In this document: positions 9,227 through 21,900 of the stretch, piece after piece
Numbering within the stretch: position 1 is the first letter of the stretch
Layout: each line of letters starts with the position of its first letter
Translations under genes and position numbers: made by a program
From: Plantago ovata
Lineage: Eukaryota > Streptophyta > Magnoliopsida > Lamiales > Plantaginaceae
NCBI GenBank assembly: GCA_028274465.1
Contig: CM051455.1
Span: 119,759,547 to 119,823,546 of the forward strand
DNA length: 64,000 nucleotides
Direction of reading: 5' to 3'
Notes under the pieces: generated by a model
What the model saw: the letters and a program-made list of their open reading frames with translations, nothing else
Databases searched by the model: none
What the model was told of the DNA's origin: nothing

Positions 9227-12200
9227 ATGTCCGAGAGGAGCGACGACAGTCAAAACCGTCACGACCTCTCGACTATGGGACCGAGCAGGAAACGTCCGAG
9301 GAGACATCTCTGTCAGCCATGTTCTTAGATAAAACCTTGGAGCTCTCCTCGGACCACGAGGAACCTGAGAAGCGGGCCAAGGAGGTTGATAGCGAGGAGA
9401 GCGAGGAGGGTGAGCTCGAGGAAGGTGAAGAAAACCAGGAATCTGGTGAAGAAGACGATTCCGACGAGGAGGAGGAGTCCGATGAATATCGGCTAGAAGT
9501 CCGAAGGAGAAGAAGGGACGATGATGAGCTTTTTATCGACGACCATGCTGAAGCCGAAGGCGGTCCGCCCGACACTGGCGTCTCGGCCGCTATGATAAGC
9601 CAGGCTGCCCAAGTATTAGGGAGGGATTATGGTGTTCGGGCTAATGTCGACCCGATGCCTATACGGGTGGAAGACATGGATGATACCGAGCAGCCTACTC
9701 CCGAACTAGCTTGGTTTGAGGAAGGAGAGCATTCCTTTCAAGAGGGGCAAGGTGATGACATCGTGGAGCTTAATTCGCCTAGAGTGCGCAGATCGGAACT
9801 TCTTCCCCAGACTCGTCGCACTATAGTCAGTAGTGACGATGACTCTCCTGTGAGGCTGCTCGATCTTCATGGGAATGAAGTTGGTCCGAGCCGAAATTTG
9901 CCATCTCCATCATTTTCTAGAGATGAGTCGGAGAGCTGAGCGGGAGTTGCTCATTCAAGAGAAATACTATATCGAGGACATTGTCCCTTACCAGACTATT
10001 GATCCTCGGGACATGGACTTTAGTTTTCCCGCGGCCAATAATGTTAGAGCTCCCAATCCTATCGAGGAAGCTGAGGGGGAGCGAGCAAGGGCGGTACTCG
10101 AGCGCGATCGTAAGCGTAAGCGTGGCGAGGAGGTTTCGTCCTCTAACGATGATGAAGAAGCTGCCCATGCTCCGGGGAAGGCTCCAAAGAAACCGAGGAA
10201 GAAAGCTTCTCGGTCCAAAAAGAAACAGGATGTTCCCGAGGACAACACCAAACTCACCGTGGCTAGCGGGAAGAAATTTACTCATGGTCCCCAGGATGTA
10301 GATCTCCCCGATCCTGAGGGCGAGAAGAACGAAGACGGGCTGATCCCCACCACTGCCTCCACGGTCAAGGAGGAGGGAATTCCGACGATCAGGAAGAAGT
10401 ATAGACTAAGTAAGAGGACAATTGATATCCTCGCGCCGAAGAAGGATCAGACCTTCTATAATGCGCCTCCCGGCTATATGGCCGTGCACCTTTTAACTCT
10501 TGATCGAGGATGGTCCTTCCCTTTTGCGACCCATTCAAGTGTATCATAAATCAGCTGGGCATCGCTCCTTGGCAGCTTCTCCCCAGTGCATTCGGCACTC
10601 TTATTTGCTTCGGGGTATTTTGCAAAAAGCTCGGGATCCCGATCAACTTTCATAATTTCAACCAACTCTTCAGAGTTTCGAAGAGCTCTGGTAACAAGTT
10701 CTTCTATTAATTTAGTACTCGGCCGGGTCTTGGTTTTATAGTGGACGCTCCATCGTCCTCGGGCTACAAGTGGTTTCATCGCTATATATATACGTGAAGA
10801 AGAAGAAGCTCCCCGGGATGAGCGATGAGGATGCAGAGTGGGGGGTACCAAAGCTTTTTTACCGAGGACCTAAATCTGATCGATACCCTCTTCCTGCAGA
10901 GTCGGACCCTTGGATATTGGCGCTCGAGGAGAGGAATTCTCGTGAAAATCCCGAGAAGTATTTCTACTGGGGTTTGGTGTTGCAACCGCTCCCTTACCTT
11001 GCCGGTCTTTCCTCCCTGGTCTATACTAGGTATAAGAGCTCAAAATATACCGATGACCTCCTTTTTGGTAACTAGCTCGAGGATAACACTTTAGAATGCA
11101 TTTACTTGTGTTTTTTCTGTGCTTTCTTTATATTAATCAGAATGCTCTTCGCTCCTTCTAACTTTTTATACTCTTTGTATATGCAGAGTACTGATTCGAG
11201 TGGACAATGTCGAAGATGCTCGAAGCAAAGGAAGAGCAAAGAAGAAAGCAGCGCTTGGCTGGTAAAACCACCAAGATCCTCGGGTCGATGGACCTTAGCC
11301 ACCCAAAAAATGCGGCTGAGCATCGAGACACTCTTGTGAAGGAGGGGCTTGTAGTGGTCGAGGACCCTGTTGAAGCGGTGAAGAGGAAGGTTGCTGAGGA
11401 TGCAGCGGAAAGTAAGAAGGCCGAGGAGGCGGGTGATGGCAACCCCGAGAAGCGTCCTAAAGAGAGGGCTGCTCCACAAAGAAGAGTCGGTGCGAAGAGG
11501 CTCATAAACCTTGGCGGAAGCGACGAGCCTGCTCGTAAGAGGGGCAAAGCAGTCTTGGACGTTGACCGGGACTCGGAGATCAAATGCCTTGTCCAACTGT
11601 CAGACTTGGATCGCGCCCATGAGCTTAGTCTCTGCGCTCTACAGGTAATTCCTTCAAATTTTCACAAGTTTTTTCTTCCTTTGCTTCTCGCTCTTTTCCT
11701 TATGAATGAAATTCTAACTTCTGAATTCCTTTGCAGCTCGAGCATAACAAGGAGGCCTATGATAATGTCGCCGCTGAACGCTCCGATATCGGTCAATTGA
11801 TCGAGAAGATGGAAAAGACGGTGGAAACCGAGAAGGCGAAGAACAAGGTCGCGAATGAAGAGGTCTGCAAAGCCCATGAGAAAGTGGATCAGCTCGAGAA
11901 GGAGTTATCTCGGGAAAAACAAAGGACCCAGGGCTACAAGGGCGGCTATGCGACATTGTCGCTCTGCATGCAGAAGTTTAAGGATAGCGTGTTGTCCTTC
12001 CTTGTCGGGAGCCGGTTTGAGACTGCTCGGGCGTTCATGGAGTCTGCTACTTACAAGCTTGCCACTCAAGATATAAAGGACACTGCTCGCGAGGAGGGTT
12101 TCTTCTGTATCGGGCAGCTCAAGAGGGTCAATCTCCTGCCCGAGGACTTTGATGTGGACGCTCGCGAAGACATGCATGTAGCTCGGCGCGAAGATATGAG

Positions 12201-12580
12201 TCGATATCCCGATGAAATCCCGAGCGATAAGATGCACCATGCATGTGAGTTCAGAGAGCTCGTGAATGATCCTGAAATCCCGTATCCGAGCAATCTTTCT
12301 TTTCTTCCGCAGTGGGTCCCGGAGTGCATTAGGGCCGGACTGCTTCTCCCGTTCGAGAAGGATCCTCTTCGGAACGCCCATTGGATTCAAATCAATCAAC
12401 CTGTAATGGGGCACGAAGAGGGGTTTGTGCAGCCTGAGCTGGTCACTTATGCAAATGGGATCAAAGAAGCTTGCGAGAAGGACAATGATGGGAACTTGCA
12501 CAATCTGCAGAGTCCTACTCGGGCGGGCGCATCGACCAGCAACATTCCTGGGATCCAGAGCGATTTCTCGGCCAGTCGGA
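9227..12580 (+). pseudogene. transposon-associated protein gene with PF04195-like domain, broken
   Basis: A gene-like unit typical of plant retrotransposon-associated ORFs. The order is a start at 9227 (MSERSDDSQN), a strongly acidic region (about 9319-9620), and a Lys/Arg-rich basic region near 10090-10230. A PF04195-type segment (putative gypsy type transposon domain) follows around 10515-10850, with CIINQLGIAPWQLLPSAFG and later GYKWFHRYIYV. A Lys/Glu-rich coiled coil runs 11207-11640. A 92-base phase-0 intron lies at 11645-11736. The last part is a long coiled coil and C-terminal domain up to 12580. Frame changes near 9310, 9870-9940, 10505 and 10710-10770 break it, and a probable intron lies about 11070-11187. 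The reading frame is cut at 12581 by a reversed copia LTR. Biochemical function of the family is unknown. Confidence 0.65.
11645..11736 (+). other. spliceosomal intron
   Basis: CTACAG|GTAATT at 11645 and TTGCAG|CTCGAG ending at 11736, 92 bases, phase 0. Joining it keeps the coiled-coil reading frame open on both sides. Confidence 0.75.
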
Positions 12581-14585
12581 TGTTAGAAATTGTAGGAAAT
12601 TACCTCTAAGGTTAATGCAGCGGAATTCGAAAATTTCCTACATGAATCGTTGATTGAATGATTATTTAACATGCTCCATACAAATGACTTACCCGTTATC
12701 CAGCTTCCAGCTTCCATGAATCATTGATCTAATCATGATTTTGTTCTTCAAAGAACAATTGATGATCTTCTAAAGAATCTGACTGAACTTAGAACAATTC
12801 TAAGTTGCCTACGTACCCTCAGGATCAAGTTAAACGTAGTTCAATTCTTGGTTGATGAATTCTCCATGGATGCTAGTAAATCCATATTCAAATCTACATT
12901 AAGCAAAACAAGAAATCTCAAAGATCATAATAAAATGAGAATTGATCAAAGAAGAAAAGAAAAGAGTTAGAACGAATACAACCGTGTAGAATAAACCCAA
13001 AAGATAAAGAAAGCTCTTAGCCACACCCCAACAACAACACGTTTCATCATTTAGCTATAACAGATACTGCGGCCGCAGCAACATATAGATAAAACGCTGA
13101 TTAGGTATTTTGCATGGGCCTGGCCCAGTTGGTATGTGTGCAGGCTAATTTTCTGGAGGTCACGGGTTCGAAGCCCATCATTAGCAATCTTTTTCTTTTG
13201 GGCTTTTAACACTTGAACCTCATTCTAAATTGGTTCAAATGCACATTCTAACTTTAATTAATTAAATCCAATTTAATATAATTATTCTTTCTTCTTTTAT
13301 TAATTAAATCTAATTTAATTAATTTACTTTTTAAAAGTATAAATTAATCCATTGAATCCAATTCAACTTAATTAATTAGTTGTTACTATCAAATAGAATC
13401 ATTCTCAATACTATTAAATTAAATATTTACCAATCCAATTGATATTTATTTAATATATGAATTAAGCTATAAATCTAATTTTAACTTAATTAATGATTTC
13501 CATCAAATGAAATGTCCTTGACAATAGTAAATCAATGTTATCAATCCAATTGACATTTAATTTACCCTAATGCTTAATCGGGAGAATTATCACCTAGGTG
13601 TATATGACCCATAGGCCCTCACATATCATGCAATGATCAAATCAAGGTCTCAGTGAATATTCCTAGACAATCGTCACTAGACAATACTAATATGTAAGGA
13701 ACGTTTGTTGAGGAGATACAAACTGTCTGTGATGTAGAGTACTTTGATGATACGGTCCTTTCATTCTCGAATACTCGAATGAATCTAGAATATGGATTAG
13801 TGTCTATTCCAATAACTCATCCATTGTCTCTCAATCTTCTTAGTCGATCTAGATGATTATGTCCAAACACCATTTTGACATATATCTTTGCAGTGGCCAC
13901 TGACTAACGATCGCACTAAATATGAGATGTAGAGTATTCTCTCCTTGAATCTATTCGGAGGAATGAATCATGATCTTGGTCCAATCACTCACACCATATG
14001 CTTCCTAATATACCCAACGCATGTCGTATCTACCCTACTTTAAGAGTGCAAGCGTTGCGCATGGTCAAAGTATATTATTCCACATATGATGTAGTATTGA
14101 CCTCAAGTCTGAGGACTATTACATCACCCTACAATCCGATACTCCCATAGACACTTAAATAGAATTTACCAAATAGTTTCTCGGCTGGGCATGCCAACAC
14201 TCTCCAAAGTGTCCATGTGTCCATCATGAATAACCAAGCTATTCGCAGCAGTGAGAACTACTACATCCTCGAAGGATCTGATGCAACACATGCTAGTCTC
14301 TATCGCATCATTGATATCCCATATCTCAATGACCATCAACTAGTGGCTAATTTTAGGACTTAAGTTCTGACACGCAAGCTCCCACTAACTTGGTGATTAT
14401 CTTTAGTCCTTGGGAACATCTTACAGAATAATTCAAACAACCAAATAATCTATTCAGTAAATGTAATGCCAATTGTATTTATGTATGCTTAAATAAATGT
14501 AACATAAATAAATACCAATAAGCTGAATGCGGTAAAGTACATATCGTCCTTAATGTTGGTTGTCTCTAGGACATATATACTTTCA
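12581..14585 (-). repeat. 3' LTR of a reversed copia element
   Basis: About 2.0 kb, TG at 12581 and CA at 14585. On the minus strand the sequence upstream of the LTR reads CCAAGTGGGAGAT, the usual copia polypurine tract. The left end interrupts the coiled-coil ORF of the PF04195-like gene. The partner LTR is not seen; it would lie beyond the N gap or has been lost. The LTR contains a tRNA-like relic (13114-13190). Confidence 0.75.
13114..13190 (+). repeat. tRNA-like (SINE-type) relic inside the LTR
   Basis: A box A-like TGGCCCAGTTGG (13121-13132) and a box B-like GGTTCGAAGCC (13165-13175) lie 44 bases apart, the spacing of a tRNA gene. The acceptor arms do not pair and no target-site duplication is visible, so this is not an active tRNA gene. 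It is either an old SINE head or part of the LTR's own sequence. Confidence 0.45.
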
Positions 14586-17500
14586 ATCTCCCACTTGGCC
14601 TAGAGTCAATCACTCATGTGTGTCCAACATTTAGATTCTTGGAATGGCTAACTTGTCTCTTGAAAGATAAGGTTTTGTGAAAGAATCAGCGTAGTGTCCT
14701 CACGGAGAAATTACTTTATTTGTTTATGTTGCAATCTATCAGTGGTTTCCAAACCAATGATAGTGTCTCAGTAGATCCATGCTAGTATCAAGATCTTGGT
14801 TCCTTTGCATGTGCAGTCGCCTTAGTATAATCGCAATTTCACAATTCGATTACTAACACTTGGAACTACCCCTTGTTCTTCTAAGAACCTTCTAGCATAA
14901 TCATACATGACATAGGTTGTTGAATCTATACATCATTAGATCTAATCTAAAATGATACTATTACTACGATGAATACAAAATTATAATTGCAATAAGTCCA
15001 ATCATCACATTTATAATGAAGCTTACTACTCATATATTTAGTATATATATAAGCTAAGCTCCCACTGTCCATGAAATCTGTTGATAATTCTAAGTCACCT
15101 TGACTGTGATGTATCACATTTGTACATTTTAGGCGATGGTTGCACTATACAACATCGTGTATATGTACAGAGTTCATACTTCAATAAGACAATCTATTAA
15201 TGACAGTATAACCATGTGATAATTAATAATAATAGTTACTCCTAGAATTCTATTATTGTTTATCAACACATTATTTATTCAAAATAGTGAATATCATGAA
15301 GAATTTGAATATTCTCTCGAACCTATCCAACAAGGTTTCAATATGAAAATATCCTAGAAACATTCATTCAAGCCCCCTCACAATGAAAGTCTTGAATGAC
15401 CAATATTTTGACTGTTAACGTGGAAGCTATTTCATATGATGTTGGTATCAATCATTTTCAATCATATAGATAAGAGCTTCTCACAAACACTTCTAAAGAT
15501 GTACAAATGATTCATCTACTTTTGAAATAAGTTAAACTAATTTACTTATTTCAAATGTAAATGATCAAACTCCTAGAGGCTTGCATAAGTCCACAATGGT
15601 CTTATCTTATTTGATCTGCATATCCATACATGATTTGAATTCGACACTAAGGCCTATAACTGTGTCAAACACACTTTACAATAAAGTTTCTCCTCAGAAA
15701 GTGGTATAGGCTTGTTATCGAACATATCATGCAATTATTAGATGCTTATGCAAGTAAAATCTTATAGGACTGGTCTATAATCCAACCAATAGATAGTATA
15801 TAGTATGTCTCCCAGACTCAACTATATAATTTTGATTATTCTACACTATGTAGGCATAGACTCCGTTGTTGATATAATACTTTCCTGAAAGAAACTACTA
15901 CTATGTAATAATAAAATATCAACTTACTTAAGTTCTAAAACTTAAGTAATCTCTAGTCCATCTCTTAAGATCCTATGGCTTTAAGCCACCTCTCAAAATC
16001 GATATCAAATATCATTTTGTTAGTTACAGGTTATAAACTCATCCCTACGTATGACAGTTAATAATCGCGATCCTTCTAAAGGATTCCATACAATTCAATT
16101 TGTCACGTCAATTTACTTAACCTAGGAGTTTGTTCATTTGCGTTCGAATTCGTTTAATAATCCTGAATGTTATGAGGCACTCTAATATTGGGACACCCAA
16201 TAAATTATAGTGATCAAGGTAACACTCAAATGCTATCCTTGCTACGAAGAATGTGCAACCTTTAAGTTGCACTGTTTCAACTTATGGGAATAACTTATTC
16301 ATAAAAAGATTACTCTCTAAATGCTTTCATTAGCTTATGGGCATTACCAAGTAACTTACTCCCACTAACCTCAAGCACCGTTGACTCTTCCTTTGGATCT
16401 TTGTCATAGTTAAGTGACAAGTTATCAGCCTCATTAGTTAATTTGTGCTTTTGAAACCATTTCAAACTTTGTACTTCTATCCAATTTATTCCTTGTAAAC
16501 TCCAAGTCCTAAAAGAATAGCATGTGTCAAGGAACAACATCCAATTTGTCTCTTATAAAGATAGAGATAAAGTTTCACAAATTAACACATTCTAAAATCC
16601 TATTAATCATGAAGAACTTTAATACATATATGGGACAACCCCATATTCATCTATGTAATAAAGAATCTTACAACATAACTATTATGTGTCTCTAAGACTG
16701 ATTTAGTAAGGATATAATTAGGACACATATTGAGCTTCAATTGCACGTGTAACAAAGTATATGGGTTAATATGTCGAACATAGCATTTCCGTTTCAATGG
16801 AACCCATCATGGGAGATTAACCATGTCTAACAAGGTTTAATTAATTCCACTATATTAGAACCCATGGCCTTTCATAACAATTCATAACCATGTTCTAAGT
16901 ATTATTCTATTGACCCAATCAAAGAATAAAACACTTCGTATAACATGTTTAATCTATTCAGCATTGTGACCTTGTACTTCTCAAGGTGAACTCGCATCTT
17001 CATAAGCGCAAGTGTTTAGACCAAGGAAAATATAAATCACATGGTGAATTAGGACAATTCCCAATTTAAATGCTCACACATGCCTTGCAATGTGTGTCTT
17101 CTCAAATTGTTATTTGGTATTCATCCTTTTCCAAAAAGATCTAGTGAATACCAATTAATTATAAGATAAAACTACAATCCATATGTTTCAAAACAAATGG
17201 TGTTAAGTAGTCTAACTTACTTAACACTTGTCATTCTTATCTCACAAGTTCAACCAAGTTGACAAATAACATAATTTTGGGAAATTGGTTTGTTATGTTG
17301 GTCTTCTTACCGTGAATTGAGAAAGTCATGTCTTATGGTTAAAAACTTTTGATCCATGTTCTTGAAGACGTCTACCTCTATACTATTAGTGTAACTAAAT
17401 AGTAGGTAAATCCATTATCGTCTTACCAAGTACGGGATCAATGTTCTTAACATATGAAATTAATAGTCAAATAATTTCATTTGTAATTAGTATCCAACAC

Positions 17501-18521
17501 TAAAATTACTTCATAGACATAACCAACTTTCAATACGCAATAATGTGTTTGAATCTCTAAGCAATAATTGCTTTAAGTTCAAGGAATCAAACTTTGCTAC
17601 CCATACTCTCATTGAATTACTATAATTTCAATAGAGTGAATTATTCGTTAGACATTTACTCTTTCTTCCAATGTCATTTTAAGATAAATGGAAATATACT
17701 TAGATCTTAGTATATTTACTCTCATGGATGATGTTCTTGCAAAAGACTATGAGTAGTAAGCAGCTTTAGTCAATCTCACTTCTATTGTATTTAATATTCA
17801 CTATGAAAATTAATACAAATCATGAAGTGACTTAATAACAAATTAATTGAAGAAATGTTAAGCAATATTCTCCAAGAATTTCAACATCCTCAATTGACTT
17901 TCTTATTCCAAATAATATGAGAGCTTGTGAGGAGAAATCAAATTTCAACATTTAAAGACAATACACATTGACTATCATAAGAACTTGTACTCCCACTGAG
18001 TTAGCCAAACTCTATAATAGAGGTTGACCAAAGTCATTGTTCATCATACATGTTCTAAGAGGTATCTTCTATAATGTCTTCATATTCTCATGTTGTGTAA
18101 GCTACTTGTGTACCATACACGCCTAAGTCACATACGTTACGTAGTTGTCCTTGTCTTTAATATAAGTATTCTTGTCCAACTCGAAATACTCAAATTCAAA
18201 CACAAGACAATCTTGGGTACGTGCTTGTCCAAGACAAACTCAATAAAATCAAACGCGAATCACAATACAGTAAAAATGTCATTGGTAAATAAATTAAACT
18301 AACAGTATTCATCAATGCCATTCTACAACAACCTTATAAAACATAATATAAATAAAGCGTGAATTAAATTTAACTCAACTTAAATAACAATTCACAATAT
18401 CCTAATTCAGCGACTAAATAATCAAGGCCTTTTGACTTATTTAGTTCCATTAATTTTATCATATTCACCGACCCCATTGAAAGAATACGGATTCATTTCT
18501 AATATGAATCTTAATGACCAA
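14586..18521 (-). mobile_element. heavily decayed copia interior, reversed
   Basis: About 3.9 kb of AT-rich sequence with no intact reading frame. The end next to the LTR, read on the minus strand (about 14651-14699), still encodes HYADSFTKPYLSRDKL, which matches the conserved C-terminal segment of copia RNase H (AD-x-x-TKP). The polypurine tract is at 14586-14598. I could not place reverse transcriptase or integrase motifs in the remainder. The 76-codon minus-strand frame at 16310-16540 has no recognised motif. The element runs into the N gap at 18522. Confidence 0.55.
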
Positions 18522-18621
18522 NNNNNNNNNNNNNNNNNNNNNNNNNNNNNNNNNNNNNNNNNNNNNNNNNNNNNNNNNNNNNNNNNNNNNNNNNNNNNNN
18601 NNNNNNNNNNNNNNNNNNNNN
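18522..18621. other. assembly gap (100 N)
   Basis: Exactly 100 unknown bases, the usual placeholder for a gap of unknown size. It hides the junction between the decayed copia interior and the Tat-like LTR fragment. Confidence 0.99.
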
Positions 18622-18819
18622 CAGCTTTGTTGTCCTTCTAGTGAGCTTATCTTGAGGGTCGGCCTCTTAGTGATGGTCGGACTCTATGCTGGTCGATCCA
18701 CACCTTAGTGACATACTTGGGTGTGGTCGCGCCCCTTGAGGGACGGCCTATGATGCTTTGTCGCGCTCTTAGACCGCTCCAGTTCGTACATGCGAACTGG
18801 ACATATTTCAACACCAACA
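18622..18819 (-). repeat. Tat-like LTR fragment, reversed
   Basis: Read on the minus strand from 18819 it begins TGTTGGTGTTGAAATATGTC and continues with GTCTAAGAGCG. This closely resembles the start of the plus-strand LTR at 30946. It contains the 8-bp palindrome CCAGTTCG/CGAACTGG. The rest is lost in the N gap. It forms the left border of the gene island. Confidence 0.65.
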
Positions 18820-18951
18820 AATAGTTTCTTGAATTTTTGTGTGGATCGATCTTGATCTAATCCATATACATATATAGAGGCCCCTCTCACTTCTTTGCTT
18901 TTGCTTCATTTTATTTTGGATTTTCTGATTTATTGATATGCATGTTTTTAG

Positions 18952-21900
18952 GTATTTTAAGGGATGCGCTCACCCGGATGAAATTCAAAGGAAACAATTG
19001 AGTAGGGACCTAGGACTTGACCCCAAGCAGATAAAGTTTTGGTTTCAAAATAAGAGGACCCGGACAAAGGTGATATACAATTACATTATTCATGCATTGT
19101 CTTACAATTTAAATTTTTCGCGGTCTTTTGACCTACTTCCCTTTGCTTAAAATAAATTTAAATGCCAACCAATTTAAATTGATAATATTTTATAAGATTT
19201 TCTTATACATGTAAAAATACAGTTTTTTTAATTATATTTCCAAAATCGTAATGCGAATAGTGATCGTAATGCCAATAGTGAATTGGGAAGATAAGTTTGG
19301 GCTAGTAGTAGTACTTTTACGTGTTAAAAGAATTAAGGGTGTCTAAATTAGACTCGTTTCACCTATCCTAATCATTTACGGTTATCTAACTGAAGTTATT
19401 ATTTTGTCAAATATGAATTAGACTCAGAATAGCAGAGCAGACAACAATACCTTAAGGTCTGAGAATGAAAAACGTCGCTGCAAGAATATTGCGATGCGGG
19501 AGAGGCTGAAATATGCCTTATGTCCAAATTGCGGTGGTTCAAACAGTGAATCGGAGAAACCGCACAACATACATACACTGAGAATGGAGAATGTGTGCCA
19601 AAAAGAAAAGGTGACAATTACAAATCCATACAAGTTTCTTTTTTCACATGTCCTTCATCATTGTTATAAAATAAAGACAATATATGTATTCTACCTTACT
19701 TTAAATGAACTATTGCAACTTATGGCGGAACTTCATTGTTGGGTTCCAAAGGTTAGTTAAAATATTCAGTAATATCTACACTTTTAATTGGATTAAACTT
19801 CAATGAAATGGGATGTTTGCTTATTATGTCTTGCAATTTTTTTTAGTGGTAAAACTTTGACTATCGTTTCACCGAATTTTTCGCATATATGGTGCCATAA
19901 CCTCAGACTATTGAGTTCTATAAACTACTCAAATAAATTAAATGACTAATTTTTATGTGGTAGAACTTTGCATGATTTCTAGTAACTGCAATAAGTATCC
20001 TCATACTTTGCGCTAGAATGGTTCAAAATACAGTGCAGAATGATTAATAAATGAAGCAATGGTTGCATCACTAGGGTACTAGCTAGTTCGCGATTTCATA
20101 TGTAGTAAATAATGAACATCTTTATTTGGACAAATTTTTATGTACATATGAATTCAACTTTTCAGTGTGAGCAGCAAATGAGCTATTTTTCCAATTTTAT
20201 GAGCAAACCAATGATGTCTACATCTGGAATTGAGCCATTCTCAAGCATGGATGGGAATCATTTTATTCGTGAAGGGGGTGGAGTTATCTCTCCCATTGAT
20301 CCTGAACACGTGCCTAGCTCTTCCGTGAATCCTACATCGCCATATCCAACTAGACAAATACAGGTGGAAAGAACTAGCATAATTAGTGTTGCGGTTGCTG
20401 CCATGGGCGAACTTGCTGAGCTTTTACGCTCGAACGAGCCTCTATGGATCAAATCTGGAACTGATGGGAGATATTTTCTCAATTTTGATCATTATGCGAA
20501 GCTCATCCCAAAACGAAATTATTTGAATACTGCGAGAGCTTGCACTGAATCATCAAAAGATTCAGGCGAGGTGGCAATGGCTCCAATACATCTGATTGAA
20601 ATGTTTCTGGATGAGGTATTACCTCTTATTACTAGTCTATGGTTTTATCACATGTTTCCCACTTACTTAATTAGATTGGCCAATAATGAAAACTTATTTC
20701 TGCAATGTTGTAGAATAAATGGAAGAATGCACTTCCTACCATTGTCAAAAAATCAAAAACCATTGCAATATTGGATACTGGAAGTATCGGTGGTTCTATG
20801 CGCTTGGTAAGCCATTCTAGACCATATTTTATGCGAAACCATGATGTCATGTCATATTGATACTGAAAGTGATTGTATTGGTGCAGATGTATGCTGAAAT
20901 GCACATTTTGTCACCTCTTGTGGCTCCTCGAGAGTTCATCTTTATTCGCTTCTGTCAGCCAGTTAATTCAAACACTTGGATGATGGTAGATGTATCATAT
21001 GATTTTATGAAAGAACTCCAGGATGCTGCTCCAACTCGTTCCTGGAAGCTTCCCTCTGGGTGTATGATTCAAGATCTAGCAAATGTATGATTCAAGATCT
21101 AGCAAATGGGAATTCATTTGTGAGTGGGTGTATGATTCAAGATCTAGCAAATGGGAATTCATTTGTGAGTTTTCTATTGATAAAGTGATTGAGCAAGTAC
21201 ATGAACAAAACTTTTGGTTTTCTTTACCTTTATAGGATGGATTATATCTATAGCTTGTTTATTTATTTTGTAATTTTTCAAAACTCAATTGTTTCTGTTG
21301 TTTATTTCAAGTAATTAACAGTTGATAATGATGATTCCTCGATTTTCTTTTGCGCTTAGCTTTGCGACATGTTTGTGACTTCATTGTTTCTCATGATAGA
21401 TAAAGTGGATTGAACACGTTCAAGTTGACGATAATCCATCCAGTCATCGTCTATATAGAGAACTGATATGCGGATCTATTGCATATGGAGAGACAAGGTG
21501 GATTGCTAGTCTTCGGATAGCATGCGAGAGAGTCACTTTCTCAATGAGCCTAACAACACCTAAACATCAACCTTATGGGGGTATTAATTTTTCATTATGC
21601 TTCACATTCTAAGAAAACACCATTTTATGATTAAACTCACCTGTTCATTTCTATTTCTCTCAGCTTATTTATTTATTTATTTTTTGTCGTGATAGACACT
21701 GCTGAAGGTTGGAGAAACTTAATGATGGTTTCGCATAGAGTGGTACAGAACTTCTTTGCATTTTTGAGCATGTCAACTAAACTTGACTATCCAAGTGGAC
21801 AAGGCCAGCTCTATGGCTTTGTAGTTAGTGCAGCGGCCTCTCTCTGGCTTCCAGTTTCGTATGTTAATCTCTTTGAATTTTTCAAAGATGAGAAAGAGAG

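Noticed and set aside
16310..16540. 76-codon minus-strand frame in the decayed copia interior
   Set aside because: No copia motif could be aligned; isolated in a frame-broken region.
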